This document shows, one piece after another, positions 1-9,499 of a stretch of DNA of 64,000 bases. The translations under genes and the position numbers were made by a program. Below the pieces are notes generated by a model. That model was not told where the DNA came from and ran no database searches. It worked only from the letters and a program-made list of their open reading frames with translations. Position 1 is the stretch's first letter. Each line of letters opens with the position of its first letter. Source of the DNA: Ligilactobacillus ubinensis (GTDB lineage Bacteria > Bacillota > Bacilli > Lactobacillales > Lactobacillaceae); NCBI RefSeq assembly GCF_024160875.1, contig NZ_JAIULA010000001.1, positions 1 through 64,000 of the forward strand. The letters are read 5' to 3'.

Positions 1-2
1 AA

Positions 3-317
3 TACTTTAAAGCAAAACAACGTACTTTACTTTCAGCTCCAGCGACTGGTCGGATCTATGCACAACGCAAGATTGATATTGAACCGGTTTTTGGCAGGAT
101 GAAGGCTTCTTTGCATTTCAATCGTTTCTCAGTACGGGGATTCGAAAAGGTCACCAAAGAAACCGGACTCGTTGTAATGGCATTAAACATCCTGAAATTA
201 GTCACGCTAGGAATCAAGTTAAAAGAGCAAAATCTTAAGCAAATAGAGCGAGAAACCCAAATTCGGTTTCTCGCCCTATTTATTTGTGTAGAGACTAGTT
301 ATGTCACAGCCTCGTAA
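3..317 (+). mobile_element. IS1182-type transposase, C-terminal end only
   Basis: This is the 3' end of a DDE transposase gene that enters from the left window edge. The open frame runs from base 3 to the stop at 315-317. The segment RKIDIEPVFG holds the conserved C-terminal glutamate, and the following FNRFSVRGFEKV and GLVVMALNILKL patterns are typical of IS1182-family transposases. A hairpin at about 246-276 (GCGAGAAACC / GGTTTCTCGC) lies inside the last codons and probably acts as the element's terminator. The element ends near base 313-320, inside a regulator gene read on the other strand. The family call is from motif memory. Confidence 0.75.
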
Positions 318-474
318 TGGTTGGTGGTGACACGAAGATATCTGCAGACATTTTTGTGATTGAAATTGTAGGTAAGTCATTTGCGTGAAGTAAAGTATAG
401 TCTATTATTTTACAATAAGTGTCAGTCGATTCGTGGGTGTTTTTATAAGACATCATTTTCTTTAAAAAATCCAT
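315..474 (-). pseudogene. RpiR-family regulator, N-terminal fragment cut by an IS
   Basis: On the minus strand an ATG at 474 has AGGAG nine bases upstream and opens about 52 codons. The product contains TISITKMSADIFVS and PPTITRL, which is the helix-turn-helix pattern of RpiR/MurR sugar-phosphate regulators (compare TITKLADRAKTSTSAVLRF in the intact regulator at 4436). The frame stops at the IS border, so the rest of the HTH and the SIS domain are missing. The gene is divergent from the PTS operon at 529, which suggests it once controlled that operon. Its loss may leave control to the downstream RpiR gene. Confidence 0.65.
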
Positions 475-528
475 AAGGGTCATCTCCTATATAATTAATA
501 TTTTGACAAATAGAAAGGTGTGTATATC

Positions 529-1842
529 ATGCAATTTAATAAAATTCAAAATTTTATGGAAAGTAAAATATCACCATTTGCGACAAAGTTTGGTAATAGT
601 AAGTTAATCAGAGCAATTTCAACTGGTTTGATGTATACGTTACCGCTAACATTAACGGCATCTATTTTTTCTATTTTTGCTAAATTCCCTATTCCTTCAG
701 TGGACACATATTTAACAAAAATTGGAATTGTAGATAATCTAAATGCAATTATTGGCGGTACAATGAATAGTATAGCTATCTTTGTAACAGCAGCAATTGC
801 TTATGCATATATAAAGATTTCGGATAGCAAGGATGCTAATCCATTTATTGGTGGATTATTAGCAGTAGGTATCTTTATAGCACTTCTTCCTCAAACGGTT
901 GGAAAAACTTCCGCACTTAATATGACCTATTTAGGTAGTTCCGGTATGTTCCTTGGAATTGTTCTTGGATTAGTAACTGCCAAACTATATATTATACTAT
1001 CTGGAAACAAAAAACTAATAATTAAAATGCCAGATGGTGTTCCACCAATGGTTGCAGAATCATTTAAGCCACTTTTGGTATCATTTATTCTACTATTATT
1101 AGCTTTAGTTACAAGAATAGGTATCTCATATACTCCAGCAAAAACGTTATATAGTTTAGTAAACACCTTTATTACAACACCATTAATGGCATTAGGTACG
1201 TCACCATTTGCATGGCTTGGAATTGCAATAATTGCTAATACGCTTTTCTTCTTTGGGATTCACCCAAATGCAATCAACGGAGCATTGACACCAATCTTAC
1301 TAAGTATGGCACTTACAAACTTGCATGCTTATCAATTAGGTAAAGCATTACCATATAAAACAGTGATGATTGTTGATCAATTCTTGAATAACGATGCAGT
1401 CGGCAGTACACTATGTTTGTTAATTGCAATCTTTATTTTCTGTAAGAGTGAACGTTATCGTAAACTAGCTAAATTAACTGTTGTTCCTAACCTTTTCAAT
1501 ATTAATGAACCTGTTATTTTTGGATTGCCAATCGTATTAAATCCAGTGTTATTCATACCATTCTTCTTAAGTACAGCTATTAGTGGTTTAATTGGTTGGA
1601 TTGGTGCAGTTACCGGCTTTATTTCATACTATAACCCAGCATTTGCTTTAGGTATTCCTTGGACTGTTCCTAAGTTTATTACAACATTCTTTGTTACTGG
1701 TTGGCAAGGTTTGGTATTACGAATTGTAAGTATGACAATTATGGTCTTATTATATGCTCCATTTATCAAGATGTTAGATAATAAAGAACTTGAAATTGAA
1801 GCTAAAAAAGATAAAACAGAAAAAACTGAAGTTGAAGCTTAA
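529..1842 (+). CDS. PTS system cellobiose/beta-glucoside-type IIC permease
   Basis: The protein is about 437 residues and is a polytopic membrane protein of the lactose/cellobiose EIIC family. It translocates and helps phosphorylate a beta-glucoside together with IIA, IIB and HPr. About ten hydrophobic segments are visible. The stretches FFFGIHPNAINGALTPIL and NLFNINEPVIFGLPIVLNP are family signatures; NEPVIFG lies in the sugar-binding region. I prefer the ATG at 529 over the GTG at 520 because GAAAGG (513-518) is correctly spaced for 529. No IIA or IIB gene is present here, so those units must be encoded elsewhere. The next gene, 25 bases downstream, is a GH1 enzyme. Confidence 0.9.
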   Translation: MQFNKIQNFMESKISPFATKFGNSKLIRAISTGLMYTLPLTLTASIFSIFAKFPIPSVDTYLTKIGIVDNLNAIIGGTMNSIAIFVTAAIAYAYIKISDSKDANPFIGGLLAVGIFIALLPQTVGKTSALNMTYLGSSGMFLGIVLGLVTAKLYIILSGNKKLIIKMPDGVPPMVAESFKPLLVSFILLLLALVTRIGISYTPAKTLYSLVNTFITTPLMALGTSPFAWLGIAIIANTLFFFGIHPNAINGALTPILLSMALTNLHAYQLGKALPYKTVMIVDQFLNNDAVGSTLCLLIAIFIFCKSERYRKLAKLTVVPNLFNINEPVIFGLPIVLNPVLFIPFFLSTAISGLIGWIGAVTGFISYYNPAFALGIPWTVPKFITTFFVTGWQGLVLRIVSMTIMVLLYAPFIKMLDNKELEIEAKKDKTEKTEVEA

Positions 1843-1846
1843 GTAA

Positions 1847-3259
<1,413 letters not shown>

Positions 3260-3274
3260 TAAGGATGACTACGC

Positions 3275-4198
3275 ATGGATAAACATTTAGGTATTGATGT
3301 TGGGGGGACCTTCATTAAATATGGTATTGTGGATGACACAGGGAAAGTTTTGAGTTCTAGTAAGATAAAAACAGAACGAAAAAATCCAGATGCAGTTGTG
3401 GAGAGTATTAGTAATTTAATTACAGAACAAACTGCTAATCAAAAAATCGCTAAGATAGGCTTGAGTATACCGGGTGTTGTTTCTAATGACGGAACTTTAT
3501 TAACCGCAGGCGCAATAGAAGGTCTAAGTGGTCACAATATTATTAATGAAGTTTATGAAAAAACCGGCAGAAAAATCAGTGTTATAAATGACGCAAATTC
3601 AAGTGCATTAGCAGAGCACTGGGTGGGAGCAGCTAAACACTATGATAACTTTGTAAGCCTTCCGCTTGGAACTGGCGTTGGTGGAGCTATTTATATAAAT
3701 GGCAAACTCGTAACCGGTAGAATTGGAGCAGCTGGTGAATTTGGAATGATGCTAATGGATCGTGGAAATACAGAACCATTAGAATATGAGTCTAGCAGTT
3801 TTTATTGCGGTGCAGTTGCAGGCCTTTGTAGAATATATAGCTATAAAATAGGCAAAAAGAAGATGTCTGATTGGGAGTTAGATGTTCGTAAGATTCTTGA
3901 ACTAGCAAGTGAAGGGGATAAAATCGCCCAGGAAAGTTTGACGGAGTTTTATCACAATGTCGCTGTTTTGTTGTTGAATATCTCGGTTTCTTTAGATCCA
4001 GAGCTAATTTTAATTGGTGGTGGAATAAGTGAAAATCCGATAATAATGACAGGTATCAAAAAGGCAGCAACAAAAATTTCGGAAGAATATTCTTCAATTA
4101 AAAATATCGGTTTTCCTAAAGTCGAAGCTTGTGTTACAAGAAATCAGGCAGGATTGATTGGTGCAGTCGCACATGCAATTAGACAAGCAGAACTGTAA
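3275..4198 (+). CDS. ROK-family sugar kinase
   Basis: The 307-residue protein starts with GIDVGGTFIKYGIVD, the phosphate-binding motif of ROK kinases. It continues with the substrate loop GAAGEFGMML and the adenosine motif LILIGGGIS. It probably phosphorylates glucose released by the GH1 enzyme, or the beta-glucoside itself (BglK type). The CxCGxxGC zinc site found in many ROK proteins is not present; only isolated cysteines occur around residues 176-184. It follows the GH1 gene by 15 bases with AAGGATGA as ribosome site, so the PTS, GH1 and ROK genes look like one transcript. Confidence 0.85.
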   Translation: MDKHLGIDVGGTFIKYGIVDDTGKVLSSSKIKTERKNPDAVVESISNLITEQTANQKIAKIGLSIPGVVSNDGTLLTAGAIEGLSGHNIINEVYEKTGRKISVINDANSSALAEHWVGAAKHYDNFVSLPLGTGVGGAIYINGKLVTGRIGAAGEFGMMLMDRGNTEPLEYESSSFYCGAVAGLCRIYSYKIGKKKMSDWELDVRKILELASEGDKIAQESLTEFYHNVAVLLLNISVSLDPELILIGGGISENPIIMTGIKKAATKISEEYSSIKNIGFPKVEACVTRNQAGLIGAVAHAIRQAEL

Positions 4199-4217
4199 AA
4201 CTAAGTAATTTAAATTA

Positions 4218-4258
4218 CGATGAGTTCGGGACAAAAGTCTCGGATTCTTTTTATTTTC
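4218..4258 (+). terminator. Probable Rho-independent terminator after the PTS operon
   Basis: GAGTTCGGGAC and GTCTCGGATTC can pair, with several G-U pairs, around a short AAAA loop, and TTTTTATTTT follows. It sits just after the ROK kinase stop, so the next regulator gene is likely transcribed separately. Confidence 0.55.
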
Positions 4259-4374
4259 CGCTGTTAATACTGTTCAGCTAGTCACCTTTTCTCGATAAAA
4301 TTAATTATATTAATAACTTTACCAAAAATAGCATAACATTTTCTCGAAATTATTGTCAATAATCGAATAAGGTT

Positions 4375-4403
4375 TTGACAAAATTGCCATGACGAATTAA
4401 AGT
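4375..4403 (+). promoter_or_regulatory. Possible promoter of the RpiR regulator
   Basis: TTGACA (4375-4380) is followed after 17 bases by TAAAGT (4398-4403), 33 bases before the regulator ATG. The -35 is perfect but the -10 is weak. Confidence 0.4.
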
Positions 4404-4435
4404 TAACTTATTAACTATCTAATGAGGATTTTTAT

Positions 4436-5188
4436 ATGGACATTATCAAAGCTATTCAACAAAAAGCAAAAACTCTTTCTAAATCAGAATTAAAAGTGAG
4501 CGATTATATTTTAAAATACCCTGAGCATGTTGAAACATTTACAATTACTAAACTAGCAGATAGAGCAAAAACATCTACTTCAGCAGTATTACGTTTTTGT
4601 CAGTCGCTAGGTTTTAAGGGTTATAAAGATTTTAGATATGAAATGATTAGTCATTTGCGTAATAATCGCCATCATTTAAAAACAGATGATACGCAGGGAA
4701 CTTTTTTAGATGAATATTCAAAATTGATCGAACAACTATATAAGTTAGATCAAACGTTAATTGAAAAGTTAGAAGAGGCCCTTAGGACGCCAACGATGAA
4801 TTACCTATTAGGTGTACATTTTTCAGCATTACCAGCTAAAGAACTTTTCTTAGGTTTACAGGATTTAGGAATAGTGGCAGCATATGCAGATGATTATATT
4901 AATGCGGCACATTTAACAAACACAATGACAGATGATGATACCCTGGTTTTATTCTCCATAAGTGGAAATAAAAGTAATTTTAAACATTTCTTGGCTGCGT
5001 TAGATAATAATATGCCTCAAAATTCATTTTTAATAACGATGAATCCTAAAGCTGATTTAATAGATAGCTTTAAGCATACACTTATTTTACCGGGAAATAG
5101 TTTTTCAAATCAGTCAGTGGTTGATGCACAGGCAGTTCCAATTTTATTTGTGGAACTATTACTAAACCTGATTCATGAACATCAATAA
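4436..5188 (+). CDS. RpiR/MurR-family transcriptional regulator
   Basis: The 250-residue protein has an N-terminal HTH_6 domain (residues about 1-77: LSKSELKVSDYILKYP, FTITKLADRAKTSTSAVLRFCQSLGF) and a C-terminal SIS sugar-phosphate-binding domain (about 105-245, with LLGVHFSALPAKE and LVLFSISGNKSN). Such regulators bind sugar phosphates and control sugar operons. It follows the beta-glucoside operon and is the likely regulator of it, especially as the divergent RpiR gene at 315-474 is destroyed. It appears to have its own promoter and no operon partner. Confidence 0.85.
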   Translation: MDIIKAIQQKAKTLSKSELKVSDYILKYPEHVETFTITKLADRAKTSTSAVLRFCQSLGFKGYKDFRYEMISHLRNNRHHLKTDDTQGTFLDEYSKLIEQLYKLDQTLIEKLEEALRTPTMNYLLGVHFSALPAKELFLGLQDLGIVAAYADDYINAAHLTNTMTDDDTLVLFSISGNKSNFKHFLAALDNNMPQNSFLITMNPKADLIDSFKHTLILPGNSFSNQSVVDAQAVPILFVELLLNLIHEHQ

Positions 5189-5258
5189 AAAATATGTGGT
5201 GCAAATAGAGATCTTTTTAAATAAATATATAAAAAGATAGTACTTTTAAACGAATAAT

Positions 5259-5267
5259 TGGTATGAT
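5259..5267 (+). promoter_or_regulatory. Extended -10 promoter for the MFS leader
   Basis: TGGTATGAT (TGn plus TATGAT) is an extended -10 element. It would start a transcript near 5274 that contains the leader peptide and hairpins described next. No good -35 is seen. Confidence 0.4.
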
Positions 5268-5302
5268 ATAAGATAGAAATAATAATAAGGTCGGTGAATA
5301 AA

Positions 5303-5356
5303 GTGCAAGCCTGGATAACATTGCAACATACTATTATAGAGATCCAAACACTCTAG
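5303..5356 (+). CDS. Putative leader peptide of a translational attenuator
   Basis: GTG at 5303 opens 17 codons (reading MQAWITLQHTIIEIQTL) and ends with TAG at 5354-5356. AAGG at 5287-5290 is a possible ribosome site; GTG at 5294 is an alternative in-frame start. The last codons and the stop lie inside the left arm of a 13-bp stem whose right arm covers the ribosome site of the next gene. Translation or stalling here would therefore change access to that site. This is inferred from arrangement only; the peptide resembles no leader I can name. Confidence 0.45.
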   Translation: MQAWITLQHTIIEIQTL

Positions 5357-5411
5357 TGAGCAGAAAAAATAAATGAGTGAAGCTAAACCTTCCTCATATC
5401 ACTGGAGTGTT
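5347..5411 (+). promoter_or_regulatory. Hairpin hiding the ribosome site of the MFS gene
   Basis: AACACTCTAGTGA (5347-5359) pairs with TCACTGGAGTGTT (5399-5411) over 13 bp with a single G-U pair. The right arm contains GGAG, the ribosome site of the TTG start at 5416. The 39-base loop holds a second hairpin: ATGAGTGAAG (5373-5382) pairs with CTTCCTCAT (5389-5397) with one bulged base. Nested stems plus a short upstream reading frame match the general layout of translational attenuators of antibiotic-resistance genes. Confidence 0.6.
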
Positions 5412-5415
5412 AAAT

Positions 5416-6615
5416 TTGAAAATTGAATATCATAAAAATATTAAATATAGTTACTATTATAGTTTCTTTTCTTTCTTTGGAATTACCGGTTTATGGGTCA
5501 TTTATTTACAAAACGCGGGATTAACGCTTTTTGAAATAGGTTTATGTGAAAGTATCTTTCATATTGCTAGTTTCTTGTTTGAGGTTCCTAGTGGCGTATT
5601 AGCAGATCGCTTTTCATATAAAACGGTTTTAGTTGCTGGAAGGATAACCGCAATTTTATCAGCAATTGTAATGTTAGTCGGTCATTCTTTAGTTGTTTTT
5701 GCACTAGGTTTTATTCTAAATGCTTTTTCATATAATCTGCAATCGGGCACAATTGATGCTTTAATGTATGATTCGCTGATTGAGGGAAAACAAACCAAAT
5801 TGTACCCTAAAGTAATAAGTAAAGCAGAGATTATTTTTGAAGTGGCTGATACATCAGGGGTTGTCATTGCTGGTTTTTTCATCCATTGGCATTTTGCTTT
5901 AACATATGTAATTTTTATTTTAATGTGTGTGATGGCTTTGGTCGCTATTTTTTTGTTACAAGAACCATTAAGATCAAAAGAAATGGTAACAAAGAAAGAT
6001 GTTGAATCAACAGTAACTGTTGGTGAATTGATTAAGTCATCTTGGAAAGTTTTGAAGAAGGAAAAATTATTACGTAACTTAATGGTATACCAGGCCATTT
6101 TAGATTTAATATATACGAGTTACTATTACTACTATCAATCTGTGATGAAAAGTAGTGATTTTTCAGGAATCATGATTTCAGCGATAATTTTAGGGTCTTC
6201 GGTTATTGCGGTTGGTGCGATTAGTTTGTCAACTAAAATCATGAAGCGCTATACGCAAAAGAATATTTTAGGATTCTTGTTAGTGTCACCAATTAGTCTA
6301 GTTGTATTGCTTTTTGTTAAGAAAAGTGTTTTAATGCTGGGTTTATTCATGTTATTGCGGGCATTAAGTGCTATAATAGGCCCAATTTTTAGTAGTTACT
6401 ACAACGAGTTAATTGAATCTAAACAAAGAGCAACATTACTTAGTGTGGCTAGTGTCTTATTTTCAGCAACAATGATTATTTTCTTCCCACTTATTGGTTG
6501 GTTAATTGATCGAAGTAATTTTGCGATAGCTTTTGGTAGCTTAGGGCTATTTTTAACTAGCGTGTTTTTAATAATTAATTTAGGCAAGAAGCTTGGAACT
6601 AGGTTAAAGCGCTAA
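5416..6615 (+). CDS. MFS transporter, probable drug exporter under attenuation control
   Basis: This major facilitator protein is about 399 residues with twelve hydrophobic segments. The motif GVLADRFSYKTVLVAGR after the second helix is MFS motif A. I choose TTG at 5416 because ACTGGAG lies eight bases upstream; the upstream GTG at 5377 lies inside the hairpin loop and has no ribosome site. Residues after the start (KYSYYYSFFSFFGITGLW) look like the first helix. The substrate is not evident. The attenuator-like leader suggests induction by a compound that slows ribosomes, possibly an antibiotic. It is a single-gene unit with a strong terminator after it. Confidence 0.8.
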   Translation: MKIEYHKNIKYSYYYSFFSFFGITGLWVIYLQNAGLTLFEIGLCESIFHIASFLFEVPSGVLADRFSYKTVLVAGRITAILSAIVMLVGHSLVVFALGFILNAFSYNLQSGTIDALMYDSLIEGKQTKLYPKVISKAEIIFEVADTSGVVIAGFFIHWHFALTYVIFILMCVMALVAIFLLQEPLRSKEMVTKKDVESTVTVGELIKSSWKVLKKEKLLRNLMVYQAILDLIYTSYYYYYQSVMKSSDFSGIMISAIILGSSVIAVGAISLSTKIMKRYTQKNILGFLLVSPISLVVLLFVKKSVLMLGLFMLLRALSAIIGPIFSSYYNELIESKQRATLLSVASVLFSATMIIFFPLIGWLIDRSNFAIAFGSLGLFLTSVFLIINLGKKLGTRLKR

Positions 6616-6650
6616 TACAAAGTTTTAGTTAATAGAATAGTGAATTTTAT

Positions 6651-6690
6651 AAAAGTTTTCTAAGGATACTAGTCTTTAGAAAACTTTTTT
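6651..6690 (+). terminator. Rho-independent terminator of the MFS gene
   Basis: AAAAGTTTTCTAA and TTTAGAAAACTTTT form a long stem followed by T residues. The rest of the 316-base gap up to the next gene (6616-6931) holds no other structure I can support. Confidence 0.8.
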
Positions 6691-6931
6691 ATTGCATATT
6701 CTGATTTAAAATTAAGATTATTATTTTACAAAAAAAGTTAATGGTAATTAAGAACATTCATGTTGAGATAGCGCAAAATTAGTTAGTATAGTTATTTATG
6801 ATGGGTAATTTTTAAATTTCTCTAATGCTTTTAATAAAAAATATAAATATTATTTACGTTGCTGTTACACGAAAAACTAAGAAGCAATACATTTATGTTT
6901 TATGATGAAGGCCTAAAGGAGGGATTTATTG

Positions 6932-8308
6932 ATGTTAAAAAATAATAATCCATTTTTAGTTACTGATGAAAGTAAGTTGGGAAAGTTTCATGTCAAAGCA
7001 ATGCTGATTACTGGAATGGGAGTTTTATCGGATGGCTACGGCTTGTCTTCGGTTGCGGTAATTTTACCAACTATTTTAACTAGTCTTGGTGGAGAAGTTA
7101 CGGGGATAACAACTTCATTTTTATCAGCAGCACCATTGATGGGAATGATTGTTGGCTCTTTGCTGTTTGGATACTTAGGCAATTCTGGGCGTAAAAAGTA
7201 TTATGGAATTGATGTTATTTTAATGACAGTTGCCACTTTATTATCAGCGGTGTCAACCAATATTGGTTTTTTAATTATTACGCGTTTTGTTTTTGGGATT
7301 GGTGCAGGTGCAGACTACGTATTATCTCCAACAATTTTGGGAGAACACAGCAATGCTAAAGACCGCGGTAAATTAATGTCGGCAGGTTTTGGCCTAAGTT
7401 GGACGATGGGAGCAATTTTTGCAGTGTTAGTGGCAATGACTTGTTCAGCATTAGGGTTATCAGGTGAATTAACTTGGCGAATTACTTTAGGAATGGGTGC
7501 ATTACCAGCCGCATCGGTAATATACTTACGTCGCCACTTACCCGAAACACCGCGGTTTTTGGCTCGAGTTCAAGGAAATACATTAGAAGCCGCTGAAGTA
7601 GTGGCAGCTGAGACCAACCAAGCGACAGCTAAATTAGATGTTAAACAAGATCAACAAAGTGTACGTCACTACTTGAAAGAAAAGAAAGCAGCAATTATCA
7701 AAGCATCGTTACTTTGGTTTCTAGCAGATATTGCCGGTTATTCGACAGAGCTTTATGGACCATCTTTAATCGCTAAAGGATTGGGTTTTTCATCAACATC
7801 ATTTTCACTCTTAACACATGTATTGTTCTCAGTTCCTTCAGCAATTTTAGCGGTTTTTCTGATTGATTCATTAGGTCGAAATAAATTACAAGCTTTAGGA
7901 GCTTTTCTAGCTGGAATTGCCCTAATTGGATTTAGTCTTTTGGGTACTTCAGGAGTAATGGTGCAATTTATTTTATTTGGTGCATTTTCATTTTTTGATA
8001 ACCTTGGACCAGGGTCAGTAGTCCAAGCCGGCATTACTGGAATTGAAATAGCTAGTACTAAGGCTCGTTCAATTGTGCAGGCAATTACAGTTACTGCTGG
8101 GCGTTGCGGTGCAATTTTAACCGCCTTTGTTTTTCCTTCATTATTTAAATATTTTGGAGAAACAGTTTCAATGTGGTTCCTGATTGCAATTTTATTTATT
8201 TTGACAATTGCCAGTATAGTATTATTACCAGAAGCCAAGAATCGTTCATTGGAGGATTGTGCGCAAGAAGTTATTAATCCAGAAGAAACATTTGCGAAAG
8301 TTAATTAG
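6932..8308 (+). CDS. MFS transporter, sugar/organic-acid-porter type
   Basis: This protein of about 458 residues has twelve predicted membrane segments. The N-terminal half shows GMGVLSDGYGLSSVAVILP and, after the second helix, FGYLGNSGRKKYYGID. The motif LPETPRFLARV follows helix six, and IDSLGRNKLQ lies in the second half. This arrangement fits the phosphate/sugar/shikimate-type porters rather than drug exporters. AAAGGAGGG (6915-6923) supports the ATG at 6932 rather than the TTG at 6929. The gene overlaps or abuts the HAD phosphatase downstream, so the substrate may be a phosphorylated or phosphorylatable compound; that is inference. Confidence 0.8.
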   Translation: MLKNNNPFLVTDESKLGKFHVKAMLITGMGVLSDGYGLSSVAVILPTILTSLGGEVTGITTSFLSAAPLMGMIVGSLLFGYLGNSGRKKYYGIDVILMTVATLLSAVSTNIGFLIITRFVFGIGAGADYVLSPTILGEHSNAKDRGKLMSAGFGLSWTMGAIFAVLVAMTCSALGLSGELTWRITLGMGALPAASVIYLRRHLPETPRFLARVQGNTLEAAEVVAAETNQATAKLDVKQDQQSVRHYLKEKKAAIIKASLLWFLADIAGYSTELYGPSLIAKGLGFSSTSFSLLTHVLFSVPSAILAVFLIDSLGRNKLQALGAFLAGIALIGFSLLGTSGVMVQFILFGAFSFFDNLGPGSVVQAGITGIEIASTKARSIVQAITVTAGRCGAILTAFVFPSLFKYFGETVSMWFLIAILFILTIASIVLLPEAKNRSLEDCAQEVINPEETFAKVN

Positions 8309-8324
8309 AGAGAAGGTAAGCATA

Positions 8325-9161
8325 ATTTCAATCAAATTAGTTGCAATTGACGTTGACGGAACATTAGTGAATTCAGAAAAGAAATTAACAGCTACTGTTA
8401 AAGCAGCTATTAATGCCGCAAAACAAAAACAAATTAAAATCGTAATTTGTACGGGGCGCCCCTATAGTGGTGTTGAGTCACTATTAGAAGAATTGGGACT
8501 GCAGGAACAAGCAGAACAGTATGTTATTTGTTTTGGTGGTGCACTAGTTCAATCAACCAATGGTCAGATAATACAACTACGCCGCTTAGCAGCTGAAAGT
8601 TATCTGAAACTAGAAGCATTAACCCAGACTTTACAGTTGCATTTTCAAGCAGTTACAAGTGATCGAATTTATACTTCTAATCGCAATATTAGTCGGTATA
8701 CTGTATATGAAAGTTTGATAACAAAGCAAGAGTTGGCTTATCGAACGCCTAATGAAGTGGCAAACGAAGATTTGATTAAAGCAATGATTGTTGATGAGCA
8801 ACCTAAAATTGAAGCTTTAATCCAATCTGATTCAGCTTTTCTAGCTTTAAGAAATGGAATTAATTTTTGCCAAAGTTCACCTAATTATATTGAAATTAAT
8901 GCTTTCGGTGTCAATAAAGGCTCAGCATTAGAAGTCTTGTGTCAATACCTAAAGCTAACACCTATTGAAGTTATGGCAATTGGTGATCAAGGTAACGATT
9001 TAAGTATGTTTAAATATGCTGGATTAAGTGTAGCTATGGGAAATGCGACTTCTGCGGCAAAAAAAGCAGCATTAATTGAAACAGATGATAACGATCATGA
9101 CGGAGTAGCGACAGCAATTAAGCGTTTTTGTTTAGAAGATATGGTTAACTTGAGTGATTAG
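8325..9161 (+). CDS. Cof-type HAD-IIB phosphatase with a probable ATT start
   Basis: The protein belongs to the Cof subfamily of HAD phosphatases, which hydrolyse small phosphorylated metabolites. Motif I is AIDVDGTL, motif II is VICTGRP, and motif IV is MAIGDQGNDLSMF. Family members usually begin MSIKLIAIDVDGTL. Here the same sequence is preceded by ATT (8325-8327) with AGAAGG (8312-8317) seven bases upstream, and no ATG, GTG or TTG is available in that position. The in-frame alternatives are TTG at 8292 and GTG at 8259; both would add an atypical basic N-terminus overlapping the MFS gene. Length from ATT is 278 residues, close to the usual 270. Confidence 0.8.
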   Translation: MSIKLVAIDVDGTLVNSEKKLTATVKAAINAAKQKQIKIVICTGRPYSGVESLLEELGLQEQAEQYVICFGGALVQSTNGQIIQLRRLAAESYLKLEALTQTLQLHFQAVTSDRIYTSNRNISRYTVYESLITKQELAYRTPNEVANEDLIKAMIVDEQPKIEALIQSDSAFLALRNGINFCQSSPNYIEINAFGVNKGSALEVLCQYLKLTPIEVMAIGDQGNDLSMFKYAGLSVAMGNATSAAKKAALIETDDNDHDGVATAIKRFCLEDMVNLSD

Positions 9162-9196
9162 TGAATAACATGTAAGTTGTGAGATAACTAGTAAAT

Positions 9197-9235
9197 AAGA
9201 GTTCAGGATAAATGTAAATCTTGAACTCTTTTAAT
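9197..9235 (+). terminator. Terminator after the HAD gene
   Basis: AAGAGTTCAGG and CTTGAACTCTTTT form a stem of about nine base pairs followed by T residues. Confidence 0.75.
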
Positions 9236-9261
9236 TTTCGAAGATGTGGTGGTAAAGTGTG

Positions 9262-9350
9262 CTAAAGAGTAACTGGTTGTACTTAATCTCGTAATACCCA
9301 GCTTTAGATTGCTAGGTTTACGATGTTAATGGTTCTAGTTAGTCGTCTTT
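9262..9350. repeat. Palindromic intergenic repeat, family A, copy 1
   Basis: The element is an imperfect palindrome: ACTTAATCTCGTAA on the left pairs with TTTACGATGTTAATG on the right, and the outer arms (AACTGGTT / GGTTCTAGTT) also pair partly. A second copy lies at 11847-11922 with different but again self-complementary outer arms. The rest of the 9162-9499 gap holds only the terminator. Confidence 0.5.
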
Positions 9351-9499
9351 GTACTCACTTTTTCTATATTATTGGATATTCAGATTGAGTACAAAATAGT
9401 TATGGTAGTATTGTAGTTAGTTAAGGACTTGGAATACAGAAAGAGGCTGTAGTTTACATAGCAACATCGAATTTTATAAATAAAAAAGGAGTATTAGCT

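Noticed and set aside
501-510. TTGACA-like sequence just before the PTS permease as a -35 element
   Set aside because: It lies only about 20 bases from the start codon, leaving no room for a -10 and leader.
5682-6098. Minus-strand frame of 138 codons inside the MFS gene
   Set aside because: It is the antisense shadow of a clear membrane protein, with no ribosome site or known motif.
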